Source: Adiantum capillus-veneris (taxonomy: Eukaryota; Streptophyta; Polypodiopsida; Polypodiales; Pteridaceae). From it: a DNA stretch of 64,000 nucleotides. Positions 38,451-52,427 of this stretch are shown piece after piece. The DNA is taken from positions 59,012,268 to 59,076,267 of the forward strand of contig CM043944.1 in assembly GCA_014529385.2 (NCBI GenBank). The letters are read 5' to 3'. Position 1 is the stretch's first letter. Every line of letters starts with the position of its first letter. Below the pieces are notes generated by a model. It worked only from the letters and a program-made list of their open reading frames with translations, had not been told where the DNA came from and did not search any database. A program made the translations under genes and the position numbers.

Positions 38451-38723
38451 TTAGTAGCCCCCGGGATCAAACGGGAAACCAATCATTTGCCCCACTGTGA
38501 GCATTCCTTTAAAAAATTTGCACCATCCTCCAAGATCATAGGGAAAATACAAGAATTTCCAATCAGTAGAGCATAAACATGTATTAACCCACAAATCTTC
38601 ATGCAAACCGCCCAAATCATATGGCATATAAGTCAATTGTCCCGGACCATGCATATATATGTCACCTCCTGGGTCAAAAGCTAGCTCAAAATCCCCTACA
38701 TCATAGGGTAGCATCAGACCCAT
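38451..38723 (-). pseudogene. frame with five PYDLGG-like repeats in the retroelement interior
   Basis: A 90-codon minus-strand frame in which a short motif recurs: LPYDVGD, AFDPGGD, MPYDLGG, FPYDLGG, FPFDPGG. The spacing is irregular. The family is not recognised. It lies in the 3' half of the interior, where an ordinary element would have pol. It may be the tail of the gag-like product or a captured fragment. Confidence 0.4.
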
Positions 38724-38932
38724 ATAGCATCATGTATCACTAGATATTTCCATATCCCCTGTGCAATTGGCGCATCCAATTGTTGATCATCAATCACAGG
38801 TAAAAGCAGTGGTAGTGCCCCCTTCATTCTCACTAGTATTAGAATCCAATCATGCATATCTGAATACATCAAGTCTCTGGCAAAACTCTCTTGATTATGC
38901 TCGCAAGATACATCAGAAAATAGTTCTCTATC

Positions 38933-40288
38933 TTATAGAGGCTCAAAATCAAATAGAGCATCATCCAACAACTGCATAAGGTCATCATCAGTTGCATCTG
39001 AACAAACTTGATCATGCATGAATCTAGATTGATTGGTATCATCAACATTTGTATTTGAGAATCCTTCCAAAGCTTCGTCCAATAAGCACATAAGGTCTAG
39101 GTCCACCGCTTCAGAAGGTTCCTCCATCTTGCACATCTCAGGCTGCTGTAAACTAAGATTTTCACATATAGCATGCATACTAAACACATTTTCTCTGTAA
39201 TTTTCTCTTCAAGTCTTTCACCCTCATCCAAATATCTTTGCACTTCTGTATCACAAAGTTTAGCATGCACATTAAAAATTTCATCTACTACCCTGTCTGT
39301 ATCATCGGCACAATGAAAGCAATCATATTCAACACAAAGAGGTTGCACTTCACTATGCACTCCCTCTGAATCAACATCATCAAGCTCATGATCATTCTGC
39401 CATAATGTGAACCCTATGTCACAAAATCTTGATAGAGAAGAAGTTTGCTTCCCCTCTAAATCATCACAAAATTCAAGATCAATTTTCCACGTCGGTAGCT
39501 CTGGCTCACAGAAACTTGAAGAAGGAGTTTGCACCCCCTCTAAATCAACGTTCTGTAGATCTTCAAACACATACTCTTGCTTAACCAAGTCCTCAAAATC
39601 TCGTGTATCCAAATTTGGCAAATATGGTATACCCAAATCCATGGTCCTAATGCTCTCAATAGCAGCCTGCTTTGACCTTTAACAATCTGCGTCATCAATC
39701 AACTCTATGGTAGAATCTGTACCAGAAAAAAATTGCTCTAATTTTGAGTCAGTAAAGTATCAATTGAAACCAAATCTTCATGCATGTCTACTTGAATATG
39801 GTTGTACTCATTCACCTGCACAATTTCTTCTTGAGCTTTATCCACTTCGTTTTGGTCCCCTGATTTCTTTTCCTCATGTACTGCATTTATAAGTTCTTTA
39901 CAAAACTCATCCTGTGTATCTTGAACTGCACGTGTAGATTCTTTGCAAAATTCACCATGTGTATCCTGAAGCTGTAAAGCCGCACCCTTAAACACTTCTA
40001 CTTCATGCACAACATCTACAAAACCCAACTTTTCATACACATCTTTAACTATGTCGTCATCATTAGCTTGTAAGATGGTAGCACTTGTACAATACACTCA
40101 TCAATCACAGCTTCTAACTTTGATCGTACTTGTCCTCAAATATCTGCGTAGTTTGGTAGACTTGAAATTTGTTCTTGATTGCTTTCATAATGCTCATAAG
40201 TTACCTGTACAATAGCTTCTTTAAATTATTCCCAGTCATCATTGCAGGCTTTGGCAATCATCTTCATCACCTGCTCTAAATTCTCCAT
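38933..40288 (-). pseudogene. acidic gag-position coding traces of the non-autonomous element
   Basis: Starting from an ATG at 40,288, 25 bp inside the primer-binding-like site, the minus strand reads MENLEQVMKMIAKACNDDWE then a stop. Traces continue in shifted frames to about 38,933. 40,097-39,738 contains repeated DTHGEFCKES/DTQDEFCKEL units, 39,642-39,097 is D/E-rich, and 39,187-38,933 contains DLMCLLDEALEGF and DLMQLLDDALFDF. The position is that of gag, but no gag domain, zinc knuckle or pol motif is seen. The protein would be strongly acidic, unlike a typical nucleic-acid-binding gag. Confidence 0.45.
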
Positions 40289-40312
40289 CTTTACTTCCCA
40301 CCCCGGCTCGTT

Positions 40313-40330
40313 TCGCGTCGGGTTCACCAA
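40313..40330 (-). other. primer-binding-like site
   Basis: On the minus strand TTGGTGAACCCGACGCG begins three bases inside the 5' LTR end. It contains TGG, the complement of a tRNA CCA end, at the expected place. The matching tRNA was not identified. Confidence 0.5.
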
Positions 40331-40938
40331 AGATGTCGGGGGATATGTGTTCGAAACGTGAGCCGCTGGTAGGCACTGGGCCTTTGGCTGTGGGAGGTAT
40401 GAAAGAGAGAGAACAACAAACATTGAAAGCTCTGGCAGTCACTGTAATCATCAATTAATTGAGTAAATCTTTAGGTACAACTTAATCGATAGCCAAGGCG
40501 GGTTGTTAGCAGCACCGTCACTTGGATCATCTACTAACTAGGAGTTTAAGCTCTCATTTTACAGAATTAATCGGCGGTTAACAACAACAAGGCTTACGAC
40601 AATGATTAATCAACCTTTGGACTGATGTCGGTGAAGAAAAATTTTGCCTATCGCTTTACCTGGCTCGAGTGCTCTTGGTTTTCGCAAGTTTTAATTCTGC
40701 TCACTGCCTCAATCCTCATGCTTCGATTATTGTCAAACATTCTGTAGCTTCTTGCTCGATTTTCTTTACACTGACTTAATTGCCGTTCTCAAGTTTTAAC
40801 TTTCTCATGCTCTTCAATTGCTATATCCGAAGCTCTAACCCTTGCTTGGCCGCTACACTTGCTTGGCCTGCCTTGTGCTTTCCTCTTTCGAGCTCATGCC
40901 ACCTTCATGCAACAGCTCCGAGATCCTCTGCTTCTCAA

Positions 40939-41961
<1,023 letters not shown>

Positions 41962-42484
41962 AGCTTTGCTTCCTTCACCTCCCGAGCTCCCCTCATTACT
42001 TCTCTTCACGCACCCCTCGTTCCATGTGCGTGCATCCCTTTTTTCTCTTAAAATAGCTTCCCCCCCTTAGCAACAAGAGCACCATCGTTGCTAGGGCCGT
42101 GGAAAGTGGTGATAGTGACGTGGTAGTTGGTGGGTGTTGGGTGCACGAGAACCGCCAGAAGTGGCTCCAGATGCGAGCACCTTGGCGTGCTGGTCATATC
42201 TCGCTTTTGCGCCGCCCTCAACTGATGCTCGTGTTGGCCGACGTGACTCTTTCTCTCCCTGCCTGCGCTCGTGCCCCTGCTCAGCCCGCCATCTTCATTT
42301 TTTTCCCCCATTTTCACACTAAAAAGCCTTTTTTCATTAATTGGGCGGCGATGCGTTGAGTTCTTGGGCGGCACCCATTGGCCACACCCGCTTGGGCGGC
42401 CATGCCCCTTGTTCTTTGGTGATTATGGAAGGTCCTTCCCATTGAGCTCATGGGCAGCCATTCAGCCCCTTTAAGTTCATGGGC

Positions 42485-43105
42485 GGCCCTCAAAGAGCAC
42501 CTCATTTGGCATGCACTTTGTCCAAGGCATTGCCTCACACAACATCTTTGTCCAGCAGCCCTTAACTAACAATATCATTGTGAATTTTGTTGCCCATTGC
42601 AGTGTCGCAGACATTGCCACAGGCCATTAAGATGCAAGCATAGGCAAATGCATTTCTTGAAAGGCCTTCCCTTCGCATTCGGTTGACAAAGCCAAAACTT
42701 CCCTTTCATAACCATAATGGGCATATCCCCTAATCAACGTGTTGCAATAGACGATGTTTTGCATTGAAATCTCATCAGTGCTTTCATAATGCCACCACAT
42801 TTGTTATACGCAGCGGCCAAGGCATTGTTCAATGTGACATACCAGCCAAACTAGCCAATGAATGACAATATCATCGTGAATTCTACTACCCATATCAACG
42901 TCTCCTACCTTCGAGATGCAAGTACAGGCGATTGGATTTGGAGAAAGGCAATCCCTTCGCATTTGATTAAATTCCCTAGAGTTTCCTTACCGCAACCAGG
43001 CTAGGTATATCTTGCAATATTTGTTCTGCATAAGATGACATTCTTGAACTTGGTCGAAGTCAAAATTCCCAGATGTCACTTTGGCCGAGCGGACAAGACT
43101 AGTAC
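42485..43105 (-). pseudogene. PPR-gene fragment inside the 5' LTR
   Basis: Copy of the 36,760-37,380 segment in the other LTR, with substitutions and a small deletion (near 42,790). Its presence in both LTRs at the same place shows it was part of the LTR before this insertion. Confidence 0.75.
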
Positions 43106-43578
43106 GGAACCAGCCCCCGGTGAATCTTTAATGAGGAAACCGTAAATCCAATCACTGATTTGAAAAGACCAAAGAACTCCAAAAAGTGAGAACTTTAGGC
43201 CCATGCATTCACTTCATTTTTGTCCCCTCAACTGCAGTTGCCCAATCCTGTACGGATGTGCATCAACTTAAACTTCAAACTGCCATAACTTTTGCATCAT
43301 AGCTCCAATCGACGAGCCGTAAAGACATGCCGGTAGAGCACTTCAAGCACTACAGTTCTAGATCATAAACTTCCTTCTGTGCTCCCTTCAAGCATACTCA
43401 TTTTTAGCATCATTAAGGCATCTGTTGGCCCTTTAGAGCTGCATCTGGCAAACATTAATCATCAAACCTTGCATGTTATCAAGCCCTGATCACTACTCAA
43501 TAAATGTGCAGGCTTCAAAGAATCTTATCTTGCATTTCTTTGCTCTTTTTCCCATCATGGAAGCTGAGCTGCAGGACA

Positions 43579-43582
43579 CCGC
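43579..43582 (+). other. target-site duplication CCGC (right)
   Basis: CCGC directly after the LTR terminus GCAGGACA. The flanking sequence continues CTCTATATATAGACC, which is homologous to the sequence near 48,530-48,557. Confidence 0.65.
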
Positions 43583-45230
43583 TCTATATATAGACCCTTG
43601 GCCCTCAGCCATATATAGACCCCTTTACTGGAGGTGAGTCCGGCATGTTGCTAGGGCTCTGCCTCCTAGTCCTACCCTTGGCATGACATTACTCCCACCT
43701 CGGAGAAGCATTTTTGTCCTCAAAAACAAAAGTGATGATGTCTTTGTAAGAGCACTAATGTTTTCCACAATGTCATCCCTCACTTGGGGCAACTGTCCAG
43801 TGCACTAACACATGGTGTATTAGGAGGTTCAATGAAACCAAGATAAACATCTTGATTTTCCAAATAGTTGTCCTGTACAATTGTGTATATCCAAACTGGA
43901 TTAATAAAATAGTGTGTAGACTCAATTTATAACTCACTTGAGTACTCTAAATGAGTTACTAACACAACTAAGAGGTGTTTAAATGCTTTACCAGGTTTTA
44001 GACTTTCTAAAGGTACTGGAACATGCAAGAATACCCAATTGCAGCTTCGCATGAAAGCAACATGATTGCCTACATCAGCATCAACCAAGCCCTTGACTTG
44101 CTGTCGATGTTCAAATTTAGCAACCTCATCAGAATTGATCGTCAAGGTTGAAAACAAAACAATAACAAGCAGGGACTAAATCTAGTCACAACAGGTATTG
44201 GATCATGATGAGAAAATGCCAAATTAGAAAGATAATCTTTGCCAATTGGGTTGCTACTCGTCACTAGAATATGCACCGAGCATATTCTTTAGCACTAGGG
44301 AACTACGTACCAACGGCCCATTTGTCTGTAGATGAGTGGTGGTAGATATTGTTATTGTTACAAAAGTGTGATACAATCCATATAAGCTATACAGATTGTG
44401 AGCAACCAACTTGGTTAAAGAGCAAATTTGAATGAAATAAACATATATAGTTTAATCAATCGATCTACAAACACCCATAGAGACTGCGCACCTCGTATGG
44501 TAGCTTGTAGATCCATAGAAAATCTCATGAAAAATACTGCATTTGTGGTACAATATGTATGCTTCATAAACTATCTTATCCACGAATTTGCATGCCGCTC
44601 CAAACAAGCCTGTGTTAAACACTAGGGCCCATAACACCTAGTGTGCATGCATTTAACACAACCCCATTGAAACCCGCAACGTCACGCCTAGGCTTCCCAC
44701 GGTAACTTCATGAAAACCTTGCATCAAAAGTTGGACCATAATCGGTTATGAAGACTCAATCACATCTAGGTACCAACAATGAAACATTTTCATTAACTGC
44801 ACATAACCGTGCATTAAATGTGAGCAACCATCCGTGAATGTTGTTTACAATACTTGTAACCTAAACAAGTCTTTCCTCAGTACTCGCCCACTAAAATTGC
44901 TCCTCGTACTATGTGCTTAAAATGGTCTAATAAACGGATGTAACCAGCACCTAGGGACTCTGTCGTGACACATCAATAGTAAACAGGCATCAGTGTTAAA
45001 GAGTGATGTCAATAAATATGACATACTACAAGTATAAGATGTACTTTGTGTGGAGGTAACTACAACCACTTAGCGACATGAGTGAGAGGGACCCTCATAT
45101 ATTTGCTCCACATTGGCTAAACTGAACTCCATGAGTTCCTAGACCATGTTGTACACCTTGTTCCCAACAACATGTGCCAAACAGATCCTACCATGGAGGT
45201 CTATAACTGTTACAACAAGGAGCCAACCCA
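43583..45230 (-). pseudogene. decayed Ty3/gypsy-type integrase region
   Basis: On the minus strand near 44,520-44,440 a frame reads RGAQSLWVFVDRLIKLYMFI, close to the gypsy integrase core G..SIWV.VDRLTK.AHF, preceded by MRFSMDLQ. Other short traces (44,157-43,927; HGRICLAHVVGNKVYNMVQE near 45,190) may be downstream and upstream parts of the same pol. Every frame is broken. The sequence around 43,583-43,690 belongs to the dispersed repeat that was split by the LTR retrotransposon. The assignment rests mainly on one motif. Confidence 0.4.
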
Positions 45231-48200
45231 TCATGGTATTCTGATGAATAGTTAGGGGAGGAAGTGACACTATTTTCCCAAAATGCTATGCTCTTACACG
45301 ACCTTGTCATGTGGCTAAAGAGCAAACCAGATTAAAGCATTCTAGCTCATACATCCCTCTTACAAAATTAAGTAAACTTATTTGCAAATCAAGCTGAACC
45401 AAAAAACATATACTTACAATGAGGGAGAGAATACCTTATACTCACCCATATGGCCAGTGCAGCTTTCCACCTGGAAAGAGACATGACCAAAATTCATTTG
45501 ACGTGTGAACCACTAAAATAGATATTAATGAATATAAAGAAATCGAAATTGTTAACCTGGGTGTTGCCTTGGCAATCCAAACCCCTTGGTATATCCTGGT
45601 AATCCAACTCCCTTGGTGAAGGTACCATTGTGAAGAGGTCAACAAATGATCAACACCTCATATAGAGTGCTTTGTAAATCATCAGTAGGGTCATACCCCT
45701 AGAAATTGTGCTTCTAGGGACACACCTAATGCACCTAGAAACGAGAGATCCTTGAAATCTTATTCATGATTGGATCTGTGATAGATGTAAAAGTCTATAC
45801 CCTTGGTTTTTTGTGGGCAGCCGTGCTATCTAAAACTTCTCATCCATATATCATGGTATAGATAAGCATGTATGAACCATTAGAGGTGAGTGGAACTCAA
45901 CGGGGTAGACCAATTTGATCTAAAGACCAATCCCTGATGGATTAGAGGCGGATGTCTCTTAGCCATTCTAGAATAGATGGTCCATAATCCTTACAAAATA
46001 AATGGCTCTTAGCACTTCAAGAAGAGATGGATCTTAGCTCTTACCATACCGACTTAGAAAGGGTGTGGTAAAATCATGCCTAATTTCACTATCCTTGCAT
46101 AAAATTAGGAAGGAGAGAGCGAGAGGAAGGAGAGAGAGAGAGAGAGAGGAAGAATGCTGGGCTAAGGAAAATCCTGTATTCTATTGTGGTGTATGCCTCT
46201 ACGTATGCTTCTATGCAGACTATTCCTGGCTTGTAGCTTATCCTATAAGCCTACAAAAATATGCTTGCACGATGCGATCACATAGAGAAGCAGCAAAAAA
46301 CATTAGTCATAGTGTGACCCACCTACCTTAGAGGTGATTGTGACTAGACCAAATTGACTTAATGATGGCACTGTGCCCATGAATTAAGTGTTATTCAAGC
46401 ATTTGAAACATTCGATATTTGTGCGTTGTCCTTGACAGTGTAGCTGGTGTTGTAGTGTAAACAATGATTGAGGTGAAATAACCTTGACCTAAATGACATG
46501 CTTTGCATGAAGAGTCAAAACATAAGTGATAAGCCCTTGGATAAATTGACGGTCTCAACAGAGTGAGCCGATACCATATGTGACGTGCATAATCTAGACA
46601 GACATGGATACATCACAATTCAACGTTGGCAAATGTAATATGTGAACTTGTATCCCTATTGTGCCAAATGAGAAACCTGTGTGTTATTTCCCTTGATTGC
46701 AAATCAAAGGGTAATACTTGACATGGGCTAGAAGCCATGCTTCTTGTAACAATTGTCAAAACACTTTGCGTGCACAATAGACAAGTTGTGCTGCCAAAGT
46801 AAAGGTGGAAACAAGGAAAACTGGAATTTGCTAACCTGGGTACCTTGCTACGGCTAGTGGTCCTGAAGTTCTGAAGTAAAAGGCCACTTGAGGTGAACTT
46901 TAGCCTGACTTCGTGTGTCCTTGCTAGAATATGGCTCGTAGCCATGAATTAAGAAAAAAATTAGAGTTGTCACTGTGAACCCTATCAATTTGGTTCATCC
47001 CGACCTCTATGAAATAATCTATAGACACCTTGAAAAGTTCCAGAAGTTTGTATGCTTGTAGCATAGTCCAAACTTTGAGAAAAAATCGATGCAGGGTGCG
47101 CAAATTGAAGCCTTGCTTCACATAAGTACTGCTGTGCTTCTAGCCAACATATGTTCCTTTCGTTGTCCTTGACAAGTTCTTGATGTGTCTTTGGATTTTT
47201 AAAGAAAAACATCATCCCCATCACGAGGATTTGTAGCACCACATGGTGTGTTTGATGTATAGGTATAGAATCCATGCTTCACCATTTAGGAATGTCTTGA
47301 TCGACTTACATTCGGAAGAGTCTGCTTTAGAGCCATGCTCTATCAAACTTGCAACCTTGAGCTTCCAATTGAAAAATTCAACTTGAAAGAAAGACTCCTA
47401 CCAACCTCTGGGCATTGTACTAAATGACCGGCCTTGCCGATTACAAGTTTCCTGTATGGAGTATCCTTGTTGGAGCCTTGCTCCTTACTCCAGAGTATGG
47501 TAACGACCACCTTGGTCATACGTGACCCATAGATAGTTGCACACGGCACCATGACTGAGATGAACACAATAACATACTCGTGCAATACAATTTCATACAT
47601 AAAGCTATGAAAATTGCAAGAACATAAAATTGCAAACCTTTGAAGCCGTCTGTGTCCATACTCAAAGTCAATCACCCTCGTCAATCATTCGTGCCCGCCT
47701 ACCATTTCCTACATCACCGCCACTTGGTCTTCGACCCTTGATTGCTTCTTTGCCCTCGTGCAGAATGGTCCTTGCCTTCCGGAGCCCTCACCTCTTCCAC
47801 CCTTTGGGCGGCTAGGCCCATCGGCAGCCCCCTTGGGCACCCCTTGGGTGGCCAGCCCTGTCGGCGACGGCCTTAAGTGGCCGCCCTAAAGGGTGTAAAA
47901 TAAGATGCGGGCGATGGTGGCCGCAACTGTGTGCTGGAGAGAGAGAGATTAGACTGCATGCCTTGCTTGGATCAGACCATGGTAGAAGTGAAACCTGCTC
48001 CTCAACCCGACATGAACCCACACACACGAAACTCATGCACATCGATGCAGGTCGATGGAGCTTTGTTGCATTTACCAAAGGTCTATTCTCACCTTTTCCT
48101 CGGCTCGAAATCAAGCCCGCCATGGAACTTCCAAGTCGTAAGGCTATGGAGCAATTCTATCACGCACATTCTGGCATAAAGAAACATGCACAACTTGGCA

Positions 48201-48364
48201 GGAACATGCAGGCTGTCCAGCACGCTGTCGGGTCCATAAGTGTGCTTGCCCATGGCATCTCGTGCTTGAAAGCCCTTCTTCCTCTCATGCATGGCTTGTT
48301 CCTTGCTTCCTTCCCATCATGCATGGCCATGTGACTGTGGAAACGATGCCATAGCCTTGTGTAG

Positions 48365-48406
<42 letters not shown>

Positions 48407-48490
48407 AACCATGTTGTGCCATGCCATCTCCTTGCCTCCCTTCCCCTTCCACTCTCCTCGCCTCTGAGCTCTAATACTAGTGTAGGTCTA
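45231..48490. other. no recognised gene; decayed repeats
   Basis: Only short frames. A small GA-rich run occurs at 46,105-46,150 and a GA microsatellite at about 48,367-48,405. The segment 47,800-47,950 is GC-rich with GGGCGGC-like words (probably a decayed relative of the GC-rich part of other repeats). No domain was identified on either strand. Confidence 0.35.
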
Positions 48491-48640
48491 CGAGGAGAAC
48501 CACATGCAAATAACCACCCAACCACTCTATTGGCCGTCATCCATATATAGACCCCTTACTGCAAGTGAGTTCGACATGTTGCTAGGGTTGTGCCCTCCTA
48601 GTTCTACCCTTGGCATGGCAGCTAAGTGGTTCTTATATAT
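48491..48640 (+). repeat. paralogous uninterrupted copy of the retroelement target
   Basis: GGAGAACCACATGC-AATAACCACCCAACC is shared with 34,995-35,025, the left flank of the LTR element. The following CCATATATAGACCCC-TTACTG...GACATGTTGCTAGGG...CTACCCTTGGCATG is shared with 43,605-43,690, the right flank. Here the two halves are contiguous, as expected for a copy of the host repeat without the insertion. Confidence 0.75.
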
Positions 48641-49486
48641 AGAGGTCCTAGGGCAAGGTCATGCCTATTTAAGGAGTTGGTTGGGTGAGATTTGGAGCCA
48701 CTTTTACCTCGGCCCTTTCATTAGTGTCAGAGAAAGAAAGAATCTAGGAAGTGGGGAGTCCTGGATGATTTTGCATGGACTTGCACGCATGCATGTTGTA
48801 GGGAGGAGGAAGACAAAGTTGGGATGCTCAACAGAGATTTGTGTGTGCAACATCCCTAGCACACACACTACATGGTCATCAACCTCTACCTTCTCACCTA
48901 CAACTACTCTTGTTGTGTTCACACTGGCATGAGGGCCATTTTATGTCACCGTTCCACCTGCAAATGCGTGCCACATGACAATTGATAGCTCTATCTTCTG
49001 CAAGTTTTTGATTGTCACCATCACTGGACTTGGATGCCCTTGAGTTCACACTCAAGGGCCACCATCACACTATTTTTATTTTCTTTTTTGCCCTTTGGGG
49101 GCACCCAAAGGTGCTTTCCACACCCCTCCTCCCCGTCAGTAGCAACAAGGACATGTAACCTCAGTAAGCCTCCAATCGAAAACAACCAAGGCAAGGCCTT
49201 GTCTTTACAGATTGCAATAAACACCTTTTTAATGTAATTTGCCCTTTGCGATCACAATCAATGCAAACATACTTTTTGATTCTAGCACAAAGTTTTTTTA
49301 AAAATATAAGAAAGGCAGAAATATGATTAAAAAAGTAAAGCAAATAGATGGGTCCCACAGGAAGGGGATGGGATAGACCTTGGACCTTAGACATTACAAT
49401 AAAAGGGACATTCTCAACGTTGAGGAGTGGTATTACCAGATCTTTTTCTATTCCAGGGATGTGCATGCCCCTCATAATCTTTTTGT
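48641..49486. other. no recognised gene
   Basis: Short uncharacteristic frames. The 3' tail of the minus-strand LINE may extend into it. Confidence 0.35.
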
Positions 49487-49946
49487 TCAAGGCATCTTGA
49501 ATAAGCCAGCCAAGAGCATTAGAACTTTATAGCATATATCAGAGGAGCAATAGGACATCCTTGCCTTATTCAAAGGATAAATGTCAGAAAGGGTACCATT
49601 TATGGCTACTCTAGCACATGCATTGCCAAGAGTTTGGATGCATTTGATAAAATATCTTCCAAATCCAATGTGCTTAAGAGACTGAAATATAATATCCCAT
49701 TCAACCCTATCATATGCTTTGTCAAAGTCAATTTTAAAGAAGATGAAGTCTATATCACTGTCGTGTGCATAATCAATGGATCCCATAAAGTGATAATGGC
49801 ATCTAAATTACATCTGCCCTATATGAATCCTTTTTGTTCAGGCAATATTATCTGATGCATTATAGGACTCAGTCTTCTAGCTAAGGCCTAGGAGTATCTT
49901 GTACATAGAAGTCAGAAAAGATATAGGTCTCCAATTCCCTAAGTCC

Positions 49947-49985
<39 letters not shown>

Positions 49986-50500
49986 TCCCCTTTTGTGTAT
50001 GAGCTTGATAATGTCTGTGTTAATAGAGGTGGATCGATCTCCTAACTTGAGAGCTTCCTTCCATATGGACAAGAGATAGGGCAGGAGAAATCCTTCGTAC
50101 ATTTAAAAAAATTCATTTGGAAGACCATCACAACCAGGAGGTTTCCTATTTTTAAGAGCATCAACGGAGCCCATAATCTCCCCCTCTGTTAGGGGCTGAT
50201 CAATTGCTTTAGCTATATGTACATGCACACTTTTTTTCTAGCTCTTGCTATAGTGGCTCTGGCAGCTGCTGCGAGGTCAGCCCCTCTTTTAGAGGGAGAG
50301 GAAAAAATATCAGCAAAAAAGTATGTGACAATCTTTAAGTTCTCGTTATGATTTTTTGCAATCATGCCATCCTTTTTCTTCAGCAAGGGAACTAAGTATT
50401 TTGTTTTCTTCTTTTTTAGAAGGTCGGACACATGTTTATCTAGCTTGTTGATTTTTCCTACCCAAAACTCTCTTGTCCATAGGATGGAATACCTAGCAGT
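49487..50500 (-). pseudogene. L1-type LINE reverse transcriptase relic
   Basis: Minus-strand traces in order: LLKKKKTKYLVPLLKKKDGM with TYFFADIFSSPS (50,431-50,213), a GRPPGCDGLPNEFF-like block (about 50,130), LLPYLLSIWKEALKLGD and IIKLIHKRG (50,102 onward), then, after a poly-G tract, a NWRPISFLTSMYKIL-like block (about 49,935). These are followed by IDFDKAYDRVEWDIIFQSLK and GNACARVAINGTLSDIYPLN (49,786-49,590). This is the standard order for plant L1 reverse transcriptase. Multiple breaks; the YADD motif region is not preserved. Confidence 0.8.
49948..49983 (+). repeat. 36-nt poly-C tract
   Basis: An uninterrupted run of 36 cytosines (poly-G on the coding strand of the LINE relic). It sits where the reverse transcriptase reads from HKRG to the NWRPI motif. 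Confidence 0.97.
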
Positions 50501-51150
50501 AAGAAGCTCTTAAGACCATATTAGGTATTTTGATAAAAATCCTGCATTATGGGAATCTCCAAATTGACCAAATTCATGTAATTTGGGAATTTCCAACTTA
50601 AAATGGAAAAAAAGGAGACAAACTTGTTGATAAGATAGAGTAAAAATATTATTGGATTGTGGTGTTGATAAACAACAAAAGTCAAGAGGGTGAACAAAGC
50701 ATGAATTTGAAGAAACACTCTTAATTAAATAAAAGAAAGAAAGGTTGTTACAGCTAGAAATCTTGTTTACAAAATGGACTCTTATAGTCACAATAGAAGC
50801 TCCACATAATCTACTCCAAATTTGATGCCATATCCAAATTTTGATCCAAGCGTGGTTGATGTGCACGAGCAAGAATTGCTTTAGCGTTTAGAGCATGCCT
50901 TTCTGGAATCTTAATTCTAGAAAATGGCCCTTCTTTGTTTGGTCTCCATGACCAAACAATTGCATCTACAGTTTTCCACACTTGTGGGTCCTTGTAGTTG
51001 ATAGCCCAAAAACCCTTCCAGCAATTAGTGTAAGCTTGAGTATTCGTCATCCCACTCTTTCTTGCAGAAGGTGCCCAATATTGAATCAATTTTTTTTTTG
51101 TAGTTTGGTGATAAAGGCTCATTATCAATGTCTGATAAATCCATTGCGAG
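50501..51150 (-). pseudogene. unrecognised coding-like segment upstream of the LINE relic
   Basis: The frame 51,128-50,811 on the minus strand (YTNCWKGFWAINYKDPQVWK; IVWSWRPNKEGPFSRIKIPE) looks like former coding sequence, with no recognised domain. It lies upstream, in reading direction, of the LINE reverse transcriptase but does not look like the endonuclease. It may be a separate insertion or another LINE's tail. Confidence 0.35.
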
Positions 51151-51807
51151 ACTAATTGGATAGAATTCCATGTGCACTTGGAACTAGCATAACAAAGTCA
51201 CCTTGGTGCACATCAGACATAGGGTCAAACTCTTCCCTTGTTCTATCTCGTTGAGGACCATAAAAATGATCATTCAACTCTTCAAGGCCTAGGAATCTTT
51301 CTACTCCTTATTGTAAGCTCATTGTAGTGGATTGCAGGTGACAAGAGTCCTGAGTTGGTGACCAAAATTTTTCATACAAGCCTCCCTCTAATGTGGTTGA
51401 TTTTCCAAGCTCGTCAATCACCTTCCTCTAGTAATCTATCACAGATCTATAATACCATGGCACATTTGAACCATTCCCTAGATTTTGCCAAAACTTAATA
51501 TATTTCAACCCTAAAATGGAGATTTAACATTTGCGAGTTTTTCATTTCAAGTTTTTTTGACAATTTTAGCAATCTTTAGAGTTTTTTTAACCAAATATGT
51601 GTCATAGCATAAAGTATCTATTTAATGTAATTTTCAATCGTCATAAGACTCCATATATGTGTGGTTGACGGAGAGAGAAAGTATAAATTCTACAGAGATA
51701 GTATTTATGCGAGTTACCATTGGAAGAAGAGATCATCAATCCTTGAGAGAGAGAGAGTGACTTCTCTTCTAGAGAGAGAAAGTAAAATCATAGAGTTGTA
51801 TATCACT

Positions 51808-51859
<52 letters not shown>

Positions 51860-52427
51860 CATAACGACGGAAAAAATGTAAACAAATAAAATCACCATTT
51901 CACAACTCATGCCATTAGAGTCAAATATGCTCGCAACGCATGTGATCAGATTCAAATAATGCACAACATATAAACATGCGATAAAGTAAAAATCATGCAG
52001 AATAGAGACAACACTAATTTCAGAGTTAAATATAATCCACAACATATATAAATGTGATGAAGTCAAAAATAATGCCAGATAGAGACAATACTAATTTTCC
52101 CAAGCAATTGCTTTTTGAAACAACATAAGTTTGAGGATGTAAGTACATTCGCAAAACTATCACAGGATAAGATCAAAATTAGAGTACAAAAAAGGATAGT
52201 CGCCATAAATGTAATGGTCACTCTAAAAGGCAAGTAATTTGCTCCCAAATAGCTTGCAAGATGCTTCATATCTTTTGCTTGAAATTTGAAATCCTTTGCT
52301 GCATAAACAATGTTTTTTCAGGATAAATAATCACAAGTATAATAAACCAAAATAAATACAGAAAACACTTTCATATCATAGATCAATATTCTAGTTGAGT
52401 GAAAGAAGCATACCAAACTAGTTGTAA
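51151..52427. other. AT-rich non-coding sequence with a GA microsatellite
   Basis: GA array at about 51,813-51,858. It also has two similar phrases near 51,890-52,060 (AATATAGTCACAACATATAAA-like and AATATAATCCACAACATATA). Probably the 3' flank of the MULE gene; no coding sequence recognised. Confidence 0.45.
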
